A stretch of DNA of 39,160 bases, from NCBI GenBank assembly GCA_021737865.1, contig JAIPDC010000007.1, forward strand, positions 1 through 39,160. Direction: 5' to 3'. Each line of letters opens with the position of its first letter. Position 1 is the stretch's first letter. The notes under the pieces were generated by a model that did not search any database, was not told where the DNA came from, and worked only from the letters and a program-made list of their open reading frames with translations. This document shows, piece after piece, positions 9,133 to 17,725 of this stretch. A program made the position numbers and the translations under genes. The DNA is from Rhodoferax sp. (GTDB taxonomy: Bacteria > Pseudomonadota > Gammaproteobacteria > Burkholderiales > Burkholderiaceae_C).

Positions 9133-10536
9133 ATGTCCGCCGTACTTTCTGCCGTAGATGAATACGGTCAAGACCGCCAGATTGCGCAACTGCGAGTGCC
9201 ACCGCACTCCATTGAGGGCGAGTCCAGCGTGTTGGGTGGCCTGCTGCTGGACAACAGTGCCTGGGATCGGGTTGGCGACATCTTGATGGATGGAGACTTC
9301 TATCGATACGAGCATCGGTTGATCTATGCAGCCATTGGTGCACTGGTCAACGCCAGTAAACCGGCCGACGTAATCACTGTGTTTGAACACATGCAAAACC
9401 AGGGCAGAGCGGAAGAAATCGGCGGCTTGGCCTATCTGAATTCGCTGGCACAGTACGTACCCAGCGCCAGTAATATCCGCCGCTACGCAGAAATAGTTCG
9501 CGATCGCTCGCTATTGCGCAAACTGGTCAGTGCCAGCGATGAAATCGCGACCAACGCATTCAATCCTAAGGGCCGTCCGGTTGCCGATATCGTGGACGAG
9601 TCGGAACAAAAAATCTTCAACATCGGAGAGCAGGGCAAGCGAAACAACCAGGGCTTTCAGGCCATGGACTCGTTGGTAGTGAAGCTACTCGATCGCGTGC
9701 AGGAGATGGCCGACAACCCAAATGACGTGACGGGAGTGCCCACGGGTTTTTACGATTTGGATCGCATGACGGCAGGCTTTCAAGCCGGCGATCTGATTGT
9801 GCTGGCGGCCCGTCCATCCATGGGCAAGACGGCGCTGGCAATCAATATTGCGGAACATGTTGCTTTGAATGAAGGCTTGCCTGTGGCAGTTTTTTCCATG
9901 GAAATGGGGGCAGCTCAGCTTGCAGTGCGCATTGTTGGCTCCATCGGTCGTATTGATCAGGGGCATCTGCGTACGGGCAAGCTGACCGATGACGAGTGGC
10001 CACGATTGTCGGAGGCAATTGAGAAACTTCGCACCATTTCGCTGCACATCGATGAGAGCGCCGGTCTAACCTCCAGCGAGCTGCGGGCCAATGCGCGCCG
10101 TCTGGCGCGCCAATGTGGTCAGCTGGGTTTGATCGTGGTCGATTATTTGCAGTTGATGAGCGGCTCAAGCAGTGACGGCGAAAATCGGGCGACTGAGCTC
10201 GGTGAAATTTCCCGGGGCCTGAAAATGCTGGCACGCGAACTGCAGTGTCCGGTGATTGCACTTTCTCAGTTGAACCGAAGCGTGGAACAGCGCCCCGACA
10301 AACGCCCGATGATGAGTGACTTGCGCGAGTCCGGTGCCATCGAACAGGATGCCGACATCATCATGTTCATTTACCGCGATGAGTACTACACCAAAGACGC
10401 TTGCAAGGAGCCGGGAGTGGCCGAAGTCATCATCGCCAAGCAACGAAACGGGCCAACCGGAACCGTGAAGTTGGCCTTCTTGAAACCCATCACCAAGTTC
10501 GAGAGTCTGGCGTCGGGCGGCGGCGGAGACTATTAA
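9133..10536 (+). CDS. dnaB: Replicative DNA helicase DnaB
   Basis: The 467-residue protein is full length. The N-terminal collar domain begins with PHSIEGESSVLGGLLLDN. The RecA-like ATPase has Walker A RPSMGKTALA (Lys232), the Walker B region GLIVVDYLQLMSG and the DnaB motifs ALSQLNRSVEQRPDKRP and SDLRESGAIEQDADIIMF. As a hexamer it unwinds DNA ahead of the replisome. The gene follows rplI after 212 bases containing a terminator, so it probably has its own promoter. Its stop overlaps the end of the converging phoH-like gene by four bases. Confidence 0.97.
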   Translation: MSAVLSAVDEYGQDRQIAQLRVPPHSIEGESSVLGGLLLDNSAWDRVGDILMDGDFYRYEHRLIYAAIGALVNASKPADVITVFEHMQNQGRAEEIGGLAYLNSLAQYVPSASNIRRYAEIVRDRSLLRKLVSASDEIATNAFNPKGRPVADIVDESEQKIFNIGEQGKRNNQGFQAMDSLVVKLLDRVQEMADNPNDVTGVPTGFYDLDRMTAGFQAGDLIVLAARPSMGKTALAINIAEHVALNEGLPVAVFSMEMGAAQLAVRIVGSIGRIDQGHLRTGKLTDDEWPRLSEAIEKLRTISLHIDESAGLTSSELRANARRLARQCGQLGLIVVDYLQLMSGSSSDGENRATELGEISRGLKMLARELQCPVIALSQLNRSVEQRPDKRPMMSDLRESGAIEQDADIIMFIYRDEYYTKDACKEPGVAEVIIAKQRNGPTGTVKLAFLKPITKFESLASGGGGDY

Positions 10537-12212
10537 AGGACTTCACTCGCAAAATCGGCTAGACGCGAACGCTCGCCGCGCGCCAGGGTGATGTGCCCGC
10601 CATGTGGCCAGCCCTTGAACCGGTCGACTGCAAACGTCAGGCCCGAGGAGCCCTCTGTTAAGTAGGGTGTGTCGATCTGGGCCAGGTTGCCCATGCAGAT
10701 AATTTTGGTCCCGGGCCCCGCCCTGGTGATCAGGGTCTTCATCTGTTTGGGGGTCAGATTTTGAGCTTCATCGATGATGACGTATTTGTTCATGAATGTG
10801 CGACCACGCATGAAGTTCATGCTTTTGATTTTGATACGGCTGCGGATCAATTCATTGGTTGCCGCACGACCCCATTCACCTGCGCTGGTATCGGTCTTGC
10901 CGAGCGCCTCCAGGTTGTCGTCCAGCGCGCCCATCCAGGGACCCATTTTTTCTTCTTCAGTGCCGGGGAGAAAGCCGATGTCTTCACCCACGCTGACGGT
11001 GGCGCGGGTGACGATGATTTCGGTGTAGCGCCGGTCGTCCAGCACTTGCGTAAGTCCGGCGGCCAATGCCATCAGGGTCTTGCCTGTGCCTGCGGTGCCG
11101 GTGAGCGTTACAAAATCGATTTCGGGATCCATCAGCAGATTCAACGCGAAGTTCTGTTCGCGGTTGCGTGAGGTGACGCCCCACACCGCGTTCTTCAGGT
11201 GGGTGAAATCGCGAAGTGTCCTGATGACCGCTGTGCTGCCCCGAATTTCAGTCACACGGGCATACAGGCTGGGCTCTCCGGGGGATTCAAAATACACGAA
11301 CTGGTTGATGAGCATGCTCGGCACAACGGGACCTGTGATTTTGTAGAAGGTGTGCTGGCCTTGCTGCCAACTTTCCACGGTTTGGCCATGGGTGGCCCAG
11401 AAATCTGAGGGCAGGGCAAGGGAGCCGGCGTACAGGAGGTCGCCGTCTTCAAGCGTTTTGTCATTCTGGTAATCATCGGTTGCCAGACCGAGGGCGCGAG
11501 CCTTGACCCGCATGTTGATGTCTTTGGACACCAGGACCACCTCGCGCGGTGCCATGACCTGGCGCAAGGCCTCCACCACTCCCAGGATTTGGTTGTCCGC
11601 TTTGCCTTGCGGCAGACTGGTGGGCAAGGCGTAGTTCAGGGGCTGGGTTTGGAATAGCAGCTTGCCCCGTGCATCACGGTGTCCGGTACTGGAGAGTTGA
11701 AAACCTGCAGCAATGTCAGCGCCGGGTGCGCCAGCCAATGCGTCCAGCGTACGGCTGGTTTGGCGTGCATTGCGGGCAACTTCAGTCATGCCCTTTTTGT
11801 GACCGTCCAATTCTTCCAGAACGATCATGGGCAGATAGATGTCGTGTTCCTCAAAACGAAACAATGACATCGGGTCGTGCAACAGCACGTTTGTATCGAG
11901 GACAAAGAGCTTGGTCGGGCCACTTCGCGCGGCCTTGCGGGCGCGGGTTGGTGTGCGGTCGGTTGCGGGTGGCGTCGCAACTGCGGCAATCGCTACTGGT
12001 GCAATGGGGGCGGAATTCATTGAGGCGACTGGCGTCTTGCGCGGGGCTTCCCTGGCTGCCCTCTTGTTGACACCAGGTTCCGCCGCGACTGACCTCTTTG
12101 CCGGAACTTCCTCGGTTTGCGACAACGGGCGATTGGCGCTGCGAACAGTCGCTGCAAAGGCTTTGGGGGGCAGCCGGTCAGCAGGTTTTGTGGGGGCAGG
12201 TGGCAGGGGCAT
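10533..12212 (-). CDS. PIN domain-PhoH ATPase protein (PhoH2-like)
   Basis: The 559-residue protein has three parts. The first hundred residues are rich in Ala, Pro and Lys, without visible fold. A PIN nuclease-type domain begins FVLDTNVLLHDP (Asp106) and includes IVLEELDGHKKG. A PhoH ATPase domain has Walker A GTAGTGKTLMALAAG, Walker B YVIIDEAQNLTPKQMKTL and a terminal GLTFAVDRFKG. PIN-PhoH proteins are described as RNA helicase/nucleases related to toxin-antitoxin PIN proteins. No Shine-Dalgarno is evident before ATG 12212, and Met65 is an alternative start that would drop much of the low-complexity leader. The bcp gene upstream is separated by a terminator, so this gene is probably expressed independently. 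Confidence 0.88.
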   Translation of the reverse strand: MPLPPAPTKPADRLPPKAFAATVRSANRPLSQTEEVPAKRSVAAEPGVNKRAAREAPRKTPVASMNSAPIAPVAIAAVATPPATDRTPTRARKAARSGPTKLFVLDTNVLLHDPMSLFRFEEHDIYLPMIVLEELDGHKKGMTEVARNARQTSRTLDALAGAPGADIAAGFQLSSTGHRDARGKLLFQTQPLNYALPTSLPQGKADNQILGVVEALRQVMAPREVVLVSKDINMRVKARALGLATDDYQNDKTLEDGDLLYAGSLALPSDFWATHGQTVESWQQGQHTFYKITGPVVPSMLINQFVYFESPGEPSLYARVTEIRGSTAVIRTLRDFTHLKNAVWGVTSRNREQNFALNLLMDPEIDFVTLTGTAGTGKTLMALAAGLTQVLDDRRYTEIIVTRATVSVGEDIGFLPGTEEEKMGPWMGALDDNLEALGKTDTSAGEWGRAATNELIRSRIKIKSMNFMRGRTFMNKYVIIDEAQNLTPKQMKTLITRAGPGTKIICMGNLAQIDTPYLTEGSSGLTFAVDRFKGWPHGGHITLARGERSRLADFASEVL

Positions 12213-12261
12213 GGGTATGGCTTACAAAAAGGAAAAGAGTGTGGTCGTGCATAGCAAAAGC

Positions 12262-12293
12262 AAAAAAGCCACCTTGACCCAAGGTGGCTTTTT
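12262..12293 (-). terminator. Bidirectional intrinsic terminator downstream of bcp
   Basis: GCCACCTT (12268-12275) and AAGGTGGC (12281-12288) form a perfect eight-pair stem with a five-base loop. It is flanked by AAAAAA on the left and TTTTT on the right, so it works in either direction. By gene orientation it ends the leftward bcp transcript. Confidence 0.85.
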
Positions 12294-12388
12294 GTCGGCG
12301 CGCGGTTGCGATGTTCAACGGCATTGGATCATTATGCATGAGCCGTGTGACACCACCGTCCCGCAGTGTGTCAAAACAACGGTAAGTA

Positions 12389-12865
12389 TCAGGCCGCCTT
12401 TTTCAGCGCCTTCACTGCCTTGAGGACATCGTCCACATGGCCGGGCACCTTGAGGCCGCGCCACTCTTCTTTTAGCATGCCATCGGCACCGATGAGGAAG
12501 GTGCTGCGTTCAATGCCCTTGACTTTCTTGCCGTACATGATCTTGTTCTTTACCACGCCAAACATATGGCACATTTTTTCTTCGGTATCGGCAATGAGTT
12601 CGAAGGGGAGTTCAAGTTTGGACTTGAATTCATCATGCGACTTCATGTTGTCGCGGGAAACTCCGAACACGGTGGCCCCAGCCTTGACAAAATCCTTGTA
12701 CTTATCCCGAAACTGCATGGCCTCAGTGGTGCACCCAGGGGTATTGTCCTTGGGGTAAAAATACAACACCATGGTTTTTCCGACATGGGTAGTATTGCTA
12801 ACTTTGATGCCGCTGGTAGCATTGGCTTCAAATTCGGGTAGGGGCTTGTTGACAATGATCGCCAT
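12389..12865 (-). CDS. bcp: Thiol peroxidase, Bcp/PrxQ-type peroxiredoxin
   Basis: The 158-residue thioredoxin-fold enzyme reduces hydrogen peroxide and organic hydroperoxides. The peroxidatic Cys45 lies in YPKDNTPGCTTEA. The resolving cysteine that E. coli Bcp carries five residues later is Met50 here; Cys99 (EEKMCHMFGV) is the only other cysteine. It may therefore resolve through Cys99 or act with an external thiol (inference). Motifs FGVSRDNMKSH and FELIADTEEK support the family. The upstream 136-bp gap holds the terminator of the Mth938-like gene; no convincing promoter was found. Confidence 0.93.
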   Translation of the reverse strand: MAIIVNKPLPEFEANATSGIKVSNTTHVGKTMVLYFYPKDNTPGCTTEAMQFRDKYKDFVKAGATVFGVSRDNMKSHDEFKSKLELPFELIADTEEKMCHMFGVVKNKIMYGKKVKGIERSTFLIGADGMLKEEWRGLKVPGHVDDVLKAVKALKKAA

Positions 12866-12967
12866 AGGGTACTTTTAGTCTCGCGTTCTTAGGTGTCAGT
12901 CAAAGTTAAGGCATCCAAACGTGACAGCGTTTATTCAACCTGGACTGCAACCCACGAGTTTACTCTG

Positions 12968-12989
12968 AAAAGCACTCTCTCCGAGTGCT
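12968..12989 (-). terminator. Probable intrinsic terminator of the Mth938-like gene
   Basis: On the minus strand AGCACTC, a five-base loop and GAGTGCT form a seven-pair stem followed by TTTTC, starting 13 bases after the stop of the leftward Mth938-like gene. Confidence 0.65.
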
Positions 12990-13001
12990 GGACGCGCGCG
13001 C

Positions 13002-13367
13002 TTACAACAAAAGGGCTGCGACAACCTTACGACCTTCACTGGCAAGAAAATTGTAGGTTCTGCAAGCAGCGTGTGTGTCCATGGTTTCAACGCCGATTTT
13101 GCGTGCGTAGAGCGCCTGTAGAAGTTCAGGCTTGGGGAACCGCAGGCGTTCCCCACTGCCGAAAATAATCAGATCAGCGTCCATCTCGGCCAGACGATCA
13201 AAGTGACTGGTCTGCAGCTCGTCAAACGTCGCGCAGTTCCACTCAAAACGCTCTCCCCCGGCGCTGAAAACCAGGCTGGTGGAGAATCTTTCTCCATTGA
13301 TTTCCACCCACCCGGGGCCGTAACCGGTGACTGTAGGCCCGTAAGTTGCGTCTGGGTGAAGTTTCAT
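13002..13367 (-). CDS. Mth938-like domain protein (DUF498)
   Basis: The 121-residue protein has features of the Mth938/NDUFAF3-like family: a beta-rich start (MKLHPDATYGPTVTGYGPGW), the central LIIFGSGERLRFP and a C-terminal ETMDTHAACRTYNFLASEGR. The molecular role in bacteria is not established; the mitochondrial relative NDUFAF3 assists complex I assembly. It stands alone, divergent from alaA and followed by its own terminator. Family assignment is good, function unknown. Confidence 0.85.
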   Translation of the reverse strand: MKLHPDATYGPTVTGYGPGWVEINGERFSTSLVFSAGGERFEWNCATFDELQTSHFDRLAEMDADLIIFGSGERLRFPKPELLQALYARKIGVETMDTHAACRTYNFLASEGRKVVAALLL

Positions 13368-13472
13368 AGTTTGCCTTGGGTGAAATTTGAATGCTGCAGC
13401 GCACTAAGTGTGTGCGGAACTGTGGTCAAATTATAGGTTTCGCCCTGTGATCCTGATTTTTCCGGAGGCTCT

Positions 13473-14750
13473 TTGAGAACCATTCAAAAATCTGCCAAGT
13501 TGGCAAACGTGCTCTATGACATTCGCGGCCCCATCATGGATGCGGCTCGCCAGATGGAGGATGAGGGCCAGAAGATCATCAAGTTGAACCTCGGCAACCT
13601 CGCGGTTTTTGGTTTTGATGCGCCCGAAGAAATCCAGCAGGACATGATTCGCAACCTGCCCAACTCGGCCGGCTATTCGGACAGCAAAGGCATCTTCGCT
13701 GCACGCAAGGCGGTGATGCACGAGACCCAAAAGCAGGGTATTGCCGGCGTCACGCTAGACGATATCTACTTGGGTAATGGCGCCAGCGAGTTGATCACCA
13801 TGGCGACCAATGCGTTGCTTGACAACGGCGACGAACTGCTGCTGCCCATGCCAGACTACCCGCTGTGGACCGCTGCGACCAGCCTGTCGGGCGGCACGCC
13901 GGTGCATTATCTGTGCGACGAGGCGAATAACTGGATGCCCAATCTGGACGATATCCGCGCCAAGATCACACCACGGACCAAAGGCATCGTCGTGATCAAC
14001 CCCAATAACCCCACGGGTGTGATGTATTCCGATGCCTTGCTAAAGAGCATTGTCGAGATCGCCCGTGAACATGGTCTGGTGATCATGGCCGATGAGGTGT
14101 ACGACAAAGTTTTGTACGACGGCGTCAAGCACACCGCGCTGGCATCCCTTTCCACCGATGTATTGACGCTTACCTTCAATTCGCTGAGCAAGAGCTACCG
14201 TTCCTGCGGCTACCGGGCCGGCTGGATGGTGGTGTCGGGCAATAAGAAGACCGCGGCTGACTACATCGAGGGGCTGAACATGCTCTCGAATATGAAGTTG
14301 TGCTCGAACGTGCCCGGGCAGTGGGCTATTCAGACGGCTTTGGGCGGCTACCAGAGCATCAACGATCTGGTGTGTGAAGGTGGTCGCCTGCGCCGCCAGC
14401 GTGACCTGGCATATGAGCTGATCACTGCAATTCCTGGTGTTACCTGCGTCAAGCCCAGCGCGGCTTTGTATATGTTTCCCAAGTTGGACCCCAAGGTTTA
14501 CCCGATCAGCGATGACCGCCAGTTCTTCCTGGAACTCCTGAAGGCAACCCGCGTGATGCTGGTTCAGGGTACGGGCTTCAACTGGAAGCAGCCTGACCAT
14601 TTCCGCATCGTGTTCCTGCCCCATGAAGACGACTTGCGGGAGGCCATTTCGCGTATTGCCAAATTTTTGGAAAGCTACCGCAAGAGCCACGGAACCCAAG
14701 ATGCCCAGACACCGTCGTCTGCTATTAAATTGGTAGCTGCTCGCGCTTAA
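13473..14750 (+). CDS. alaA: Glutamate-pyruvate (alanine) aminotransferase AlaA-type
   Basis: The 425-residue PLP-dependent class I/II aminotransferase closely follows E. coli AlaA as I recall it: MRTIQKSAKLANVLYDIRGP, NPNNPTGVMYS, ADEVYDKVLYD and the PLP-lysine motif SLSKSYRSCGYRAGWMV. It makes alanine from pyruvate and glutamate. The start is TTG at 13473, five bases after a strong GGAGG, and the N-terminus aligns with AlaA from the first residue. The C-terminus is unusual: after the helix FLESYRKSHG a tail ending SSAIKLVAARA is encoded by an interspersed 48-bp repeat in reverse orientation, which also supplies the TAA stop. The hom gene follows 38 bases later. Confidence 0.93.
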   Translation: MRTIQKSAKLANVLYDIRGPIMDAARQMEDEGQKIIKLNLGNLAVFGFDAPEEIQQDMIRNLPNSAGYSDSKGIFAARKAVMHETQKQGIAGVTLDDIYLGNGASELITMATNALLDNGDELLLPMPDYPLWTAATSLSGGTPVHYLCDEANNWMPNLDDIRAKITPRTKGIVVINPNNPTGVMYSDALLKSIVEIAREHGLVIMADEVYDKVLYDGVKHTALASLSTDVLTLTFNSLSKSYRSCGYRAGWMVVSGNKKTAADYIEGLNMLSNMKLCSNVPGQWAIQTALGGYQSINDLVCEGGRLRRQRDLAYELITAIPGVTCVKPSAALYMFPKLDPKVYPISDDRQFFLELLKATRVMLVQGTGFNWKQPDHFRIVFLPHEDDLREAISRIAKFLESYRKSHGTQDAQTPSSAIKLVAARA

Positions 14751-14768
14751 TTTACGGGGGCTGCAGCC
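14721..14768 (-). repeat. 48-bp interspersed repeat, copy 2 (end of alaA)
   Basis: Reverse orientation. Read on the minus strand it begins GGCTGCAGCCCCCGTAAA and carries AGCGC at 22-26, GCTA at 32-35 and TAGC at 45-48. The last nine residues and the stop codon of AlaA lie inside it, and the rest covers part of the gap before hom. Confidence 0.8.
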
Positions 14769-14788
14769 CTCTTTTACCTAGAGAATTT

Positions 14789-16135
14789 ATGAAACCGATA
14801 CAAGTAGGCCTGCTGGGCATTGGCGTTGTTGGCGCCGGCACTTTCAACGTACTGAAACGCAACCAGGAGGAAATCCAGCGCCGTGCCGGCCGCGGCATCG
14901 AGATCACCATGGTGGCCGATCTGGACGTGGCCCGCGCCCAATCGATCGTCGGCGCTGGCGTGCAGGTGGTGAATGACGCGCGCGCCATCATTGCCAACCC
15001 CGACATTGACATCGTCATTGAGCTCATTGGTGGGTACGGCATCGCCAAGACCCTGGTGCTCGAAGCGATTGCGGCAGGCAAGCATGTGGTTACGGCCAAC
15101 AAGGCTTTGCTGGCAGTGCACGGAACCGAAATTTTTGCTGCAGCCTCTGCCAAGGGGGTGATGGTGGCGTTTGAGGCGGCCGTGGCCGGTGGCATCCCGA
15201 TCATCAAGGCTTTGCGTGAAGGTCTGACGGCCAACCGCATTCAGTGGATTGCCGGCATCATCAACGGCACGACCAACTTTATCCTGAGCGAGATGCGCGA
15301 CAAGGGCTTGGACTTTGCCGTGGTGCTCAAAGAAGCTCAGCGCCTGGGCTATGCCGAGGCCGATCCGACATTCGACATTGAAGGCGTGGATGCCGCACAC
15401 AAGGTCACGCTGATGTCGGCTATTGCGTTTGGCATCCCCGTTCAATTTGACAAGGCCTACGTCGAAGGCATCACCAAGCTGGGCGCGGCCGACATCAAAT
15501 ATGCCGAACAATTGGGCTATCGCATCAAATTGCTGGGCATTACCAAGCGCCGCGAAGCCAATGCGGCCAAGGGTTACTCGGCGGGCATTGAACTGCGGGT
15601 GCACCCCAGCCTGATCCCGTCCAAGCGCCTGATCGCCAATGTTGAGGGCGCCATGAACGCCGTTGTCGTCAATGGTGATGCGGTTGGCAACACCCTGTAC
15701 TACGGCAAGGGCGCAGGCTCCGAGCCAACTGCCAGTGCCGTCATTGCCGACCTGGTCGACATCACCCGCTTGCATACCGCTGATCCGCTCAACCGCGTGC
15801 CGCATCTGGCATTCCAGCCCGGCTCCATGAGCGACTTGCCGATATTGCCCATGGGCGACGTGGTGACCAGCTATTACCTGCGTTTGCGCGTGGCCGACGA
15901 GGCTGGTGTGTTGGCTAAAGTTACCGGCATCCTGGCCAGTGCCGACATCAGCATTGATGCCGTGCTGCAGCGCGAAGCCGACGAGGTGGGCGGCGAGGGC
16001 GCAACCCAGACAGACGTCATCATCCTGACGCACGACTGTCAGGAGGCCCGCATGAACCACGCCATGGCGCTGATGCAGGCCCTGCCAACCGTGCTGCAGC
16101 CCATTGTGCGCATCCGCAAGGAAGAGTTGGCCTGA
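14789..16135 (+). CDS. hom: Homoserine dehydrogenase
   Basis: The 448-residue enzyme reduces aspartate semialdehyde to homoserine, the branch to threonine and methionine. The Rossmann start GLLGIGVVGAGTFNVL binds NAD(P)H. The catalytic domain has GIINGTTNFILSEM and EADPTFDIEGVDAAHK. A C-terminal ACT domain (YYLRLRVADEAGVLAKVTGI) suggests allosteric control, probably by threonine. The stop overlaps the thrC start by one base (TGATG), so the two are translationally coupled. A 459-residue open frame on the opposite strand is a codon-bias shadow. Confidence 0.96.
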   Translation: MKPIQVGLLGIGVVGAGTFNVLKRNQEEIQRRAGRGIEITMVADLDVARAQSIVGAGVQVVNDARAIIANPDIDIVIELIGGYGIAKTLVLEAIAAGKHVVTANKALLAVHGTEIFAAASAKGVMVAFEAAVAGGIPIIKALREGLTANRIQWIAGIINGTTNFILSEMRDKGLDFAVVLKEAQRLGYAEADPTFDIEGVDAAHKVTLMSAIAFGIPVQFDKAYVEGITKLGAADIKYAEQLGYRIKLLGITKRREANAAKGYSAGIELRVHPSLIPSKRLIANVEGAMNAVVVNGDAVGNTLYYGKGAGSEPTASAVIADLVDITRLHTADPLNRVPHLAFQPGSMSDLPILPMGDVVTSYYLRLRVADEAGVLAKVTGILASADISIDAVLQREADEVGGEGATQTDVIILTHDCQEARMNHAMALMQALPTVLQPIVRIRKEELA

Positions 16136-17652
16136 TGAAGTACCTCTCCACACGGGGAAACCCCGAGCGCAAGCGCTTTTGCGAAATTCTGCTCGAAGGC
16201 CTGGCGCCCGATGGCGGTTTGTACCTGCCAGAGAGCTATCCGCAGGTCAGCGACGCCACCTTGAGCCACTGGCGCACGGTTTACCACACACAGGGGTACG
16301 CGGCGCTGGCGTTCGAGATTTTGTCGCTTTACATCGACGACATTCCCGCAGCCGACTTGCGCGCCATCTGTGAGAAGACCTACACCGCCGAAGTGTTTGG
16401 CACCGGCGAAATCGTGCCCCTGCGCCATCTTGAAGACGGCCTGTGGCTGGAAGCCCTGTCCAATGGCCCCACCTTGGCCTTCAAGGACATGGCCATGCAG
16501 TTGCTGGGCAATCTGTTCGAGTTTGAGCTGGCCCGCCGTGGCGAAGAACTCAATATTCTGGGCGCCACCAGCGGCGACACCGGCAGCGCCGCCGAGTACG
16601 CCATGCGTGGCAAAAAGGGCGTGCGTGTCTTCATGACCAGCCCGTATGGCCGCATGAGCGCCTTCCAGCAGGCGCAGATGTTCAGCCTGATGGACGCGAA
16701 TATCTACAACATCGCCGTCAAGGGCGTGTTTGACGATTGCCAGGACATGGTCAAGGCCGTGTCCAACGACCTGGAGTTCAAGCGCAAGTACCGCATCGGG
16801 ACTGTCAACTCGATCAACTGGGCACGTCTGCTGGCGCAGGTTGTTTACTACTTCGCGGGCTACATACAGGCCACTGAGCCGGGAGCAGGGCAATTTTCCG
16901 CTGGGCCGCCCCAAGGAAAATTAGCCCCCTCGGGGGGCAGCGCAGTACGCGAAGCGACAAGCGTGGGGGCACGGTTCGTCAGCTTCACCGTACCCAGCGG
17001 CAACTTTGGCAACGTTTGCGCGGGCCATGTGGCGCGCATGATGGGCCTGCCGATTGCGCAACTGGTGGTCGCCACCAACGAAAACGACGTGCTCGACGAG
17101 TTCTTTCGTACCGGCGTCTACCGCGTGCGCGGCAGTGCGGATACGCACGAGACATCGAGCCCCTCGATGGACATTTCCAAGGCGTCGAACTTCGAGCGCT
17201 TTGTGTTCGATTTGCTGGGACGCGATGGCGCGCGTACCTCTGATCTGTTTGGCGCCCAACTGTCAAAATCTGGCCGGTTTGACCTGAGTGCCGACCCGGC
17301 CTTTGCAGACTGCGCTCAACGCTACGGCTTTATCAGCGGCAAGAGCTCCCACGCCGACCGTCTGGCGACGATACGCGACACCTGGCAGCGCCATGGCGTG
17401 ATGATTGACACCCATACCGCTGACGGCGTCAAGGTGGCCATGGAGCACCTGCAGCCTGGCGTGCCCATGCTGGTGCTGGAAACGGCCCTGCCGATCAAGT
17501 TCGCAGAAACCATTGTTGAAGCCCTGGGGCGTGAACCCGAGCGGCCGGCCAAGTTTGTGGGAATCGAGTCCCTGCCCAAGCGGGTGCGGGTGATGGAGGC
17601 TGATGTTGCCGCCGTCAAGGCCCTGATTGCCGGTGAATGCACCATTTCTTAA
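16135..17652 (+). CDS. thrC: Threonine synthase with in-frame repeat insertion
   Basis: The 505-residue PLP enzyme converts O-phosphohomoserine to threonine. The N-terminus MKYLSTRGNPERKRFCEILL is typical, the PLP lysine is Lys117 in TLAFKDMAMQ, and GATSGDTGSAAEYAM and FTVPSGNFGNVCAGH bind cofactor phosphate and substrate. Residues about 248-280, between YYFAGYIQAT and VSFTVPSGN, are an extra Gly/Ser/Ala-rich stretch (GPPQGKLAPSGGSAVREATS) encoded by a palindromic genomic repeat. I expect homologues to be about 30 residues shorter here. The frame is kept and both flanking motifs are intact, so the enzyme is probably functional. It overlaps hom by one base. Confidence 0.95.
   Translation: MKYLSTRGNPERKRFCEILLEGLAPDGGLYLPESYPQVSDATLSHWRTVYHTQGYAALAFEILSLYIDDIPAADLRAICEKTYTAEVFGTGEIVPLRHLEDGLWLEALSNGPTLAFKDMAMQLLGNLFEFELARRGEELNILGATSGDTGSAAEYAMRGKKGVRVFMTSPYGRMSAFQQAQMFSLMDANIYNIAVKGVFDDCQDMVKAVSNDLEFKRKYRIGTVNSINWARLLAQVVYYFAGYIQATEPGAGQFSAGPPQGKLAPSGGSAVREATSVGARFVSFTVPSGNFGNVCAGHVARMMGLPIAQLVVATNENDVLDEFFRTGVYRVRGSADTHETSSPSMDISKASNFERFVFDLLGRDGARTSDLFGAQLSKSGRFDLSADPAFADCAQRYGFISGKSSHADRLATIRDTWQRHGVMIDTHTADGVKVAMEHLQPGVPMLVLETALPIKFAETIVEALGREPERPAKFVGIESLPKRVRVMEADVAAVKALIAGECTIS
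16892..16970 (+). repeat. Palindromic interspersed element inserted in thrC
   Basis: The element starts with AATTTTCC (16892-16899), which pairs with GGAAAATT (16915-16922). A second hairpin GCCCCC-TCG-GGGGGC spans 16924-16938, and the end is GCGTGGGGGC. It is translated in frame in thrC. I recognise this style of element as common between genes in Comamonadaceae; a fragment appears at 1603-1634. Confidence 0.75.
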
Positions 17653-17660
17653 CAAAAAGT

Positions 17661-17708
17661 GCCACTAGCCCACGTCAAATAAGCGTTGCAAGCTATCAAT
17701 AATATAGC
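17661..17708 (+). repeat. 48-bp interspersed repeat, copy 3 (thrC-moeA gap)
   Basis: Forward copy filling most of the gap between thrC and moeA. It begins GCCACTAGCCCACGT, has GCG at 23-25, and ends with an inverted pair GCTAT/ATAGC at 32-48 that can fold as a small hairpin just before the moeA ribosome site. Confidence 0.8.
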
Positions 17709-17725
17709 AATCGGAGACCCAGTGC

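Noticed and set aside
14774-16153. 459-codon open frame antisense to hom
   Set aside because: It mirrors the hom reading frame, has His/Gln-rich composition typical of antisense codons, and no recognisable domain.
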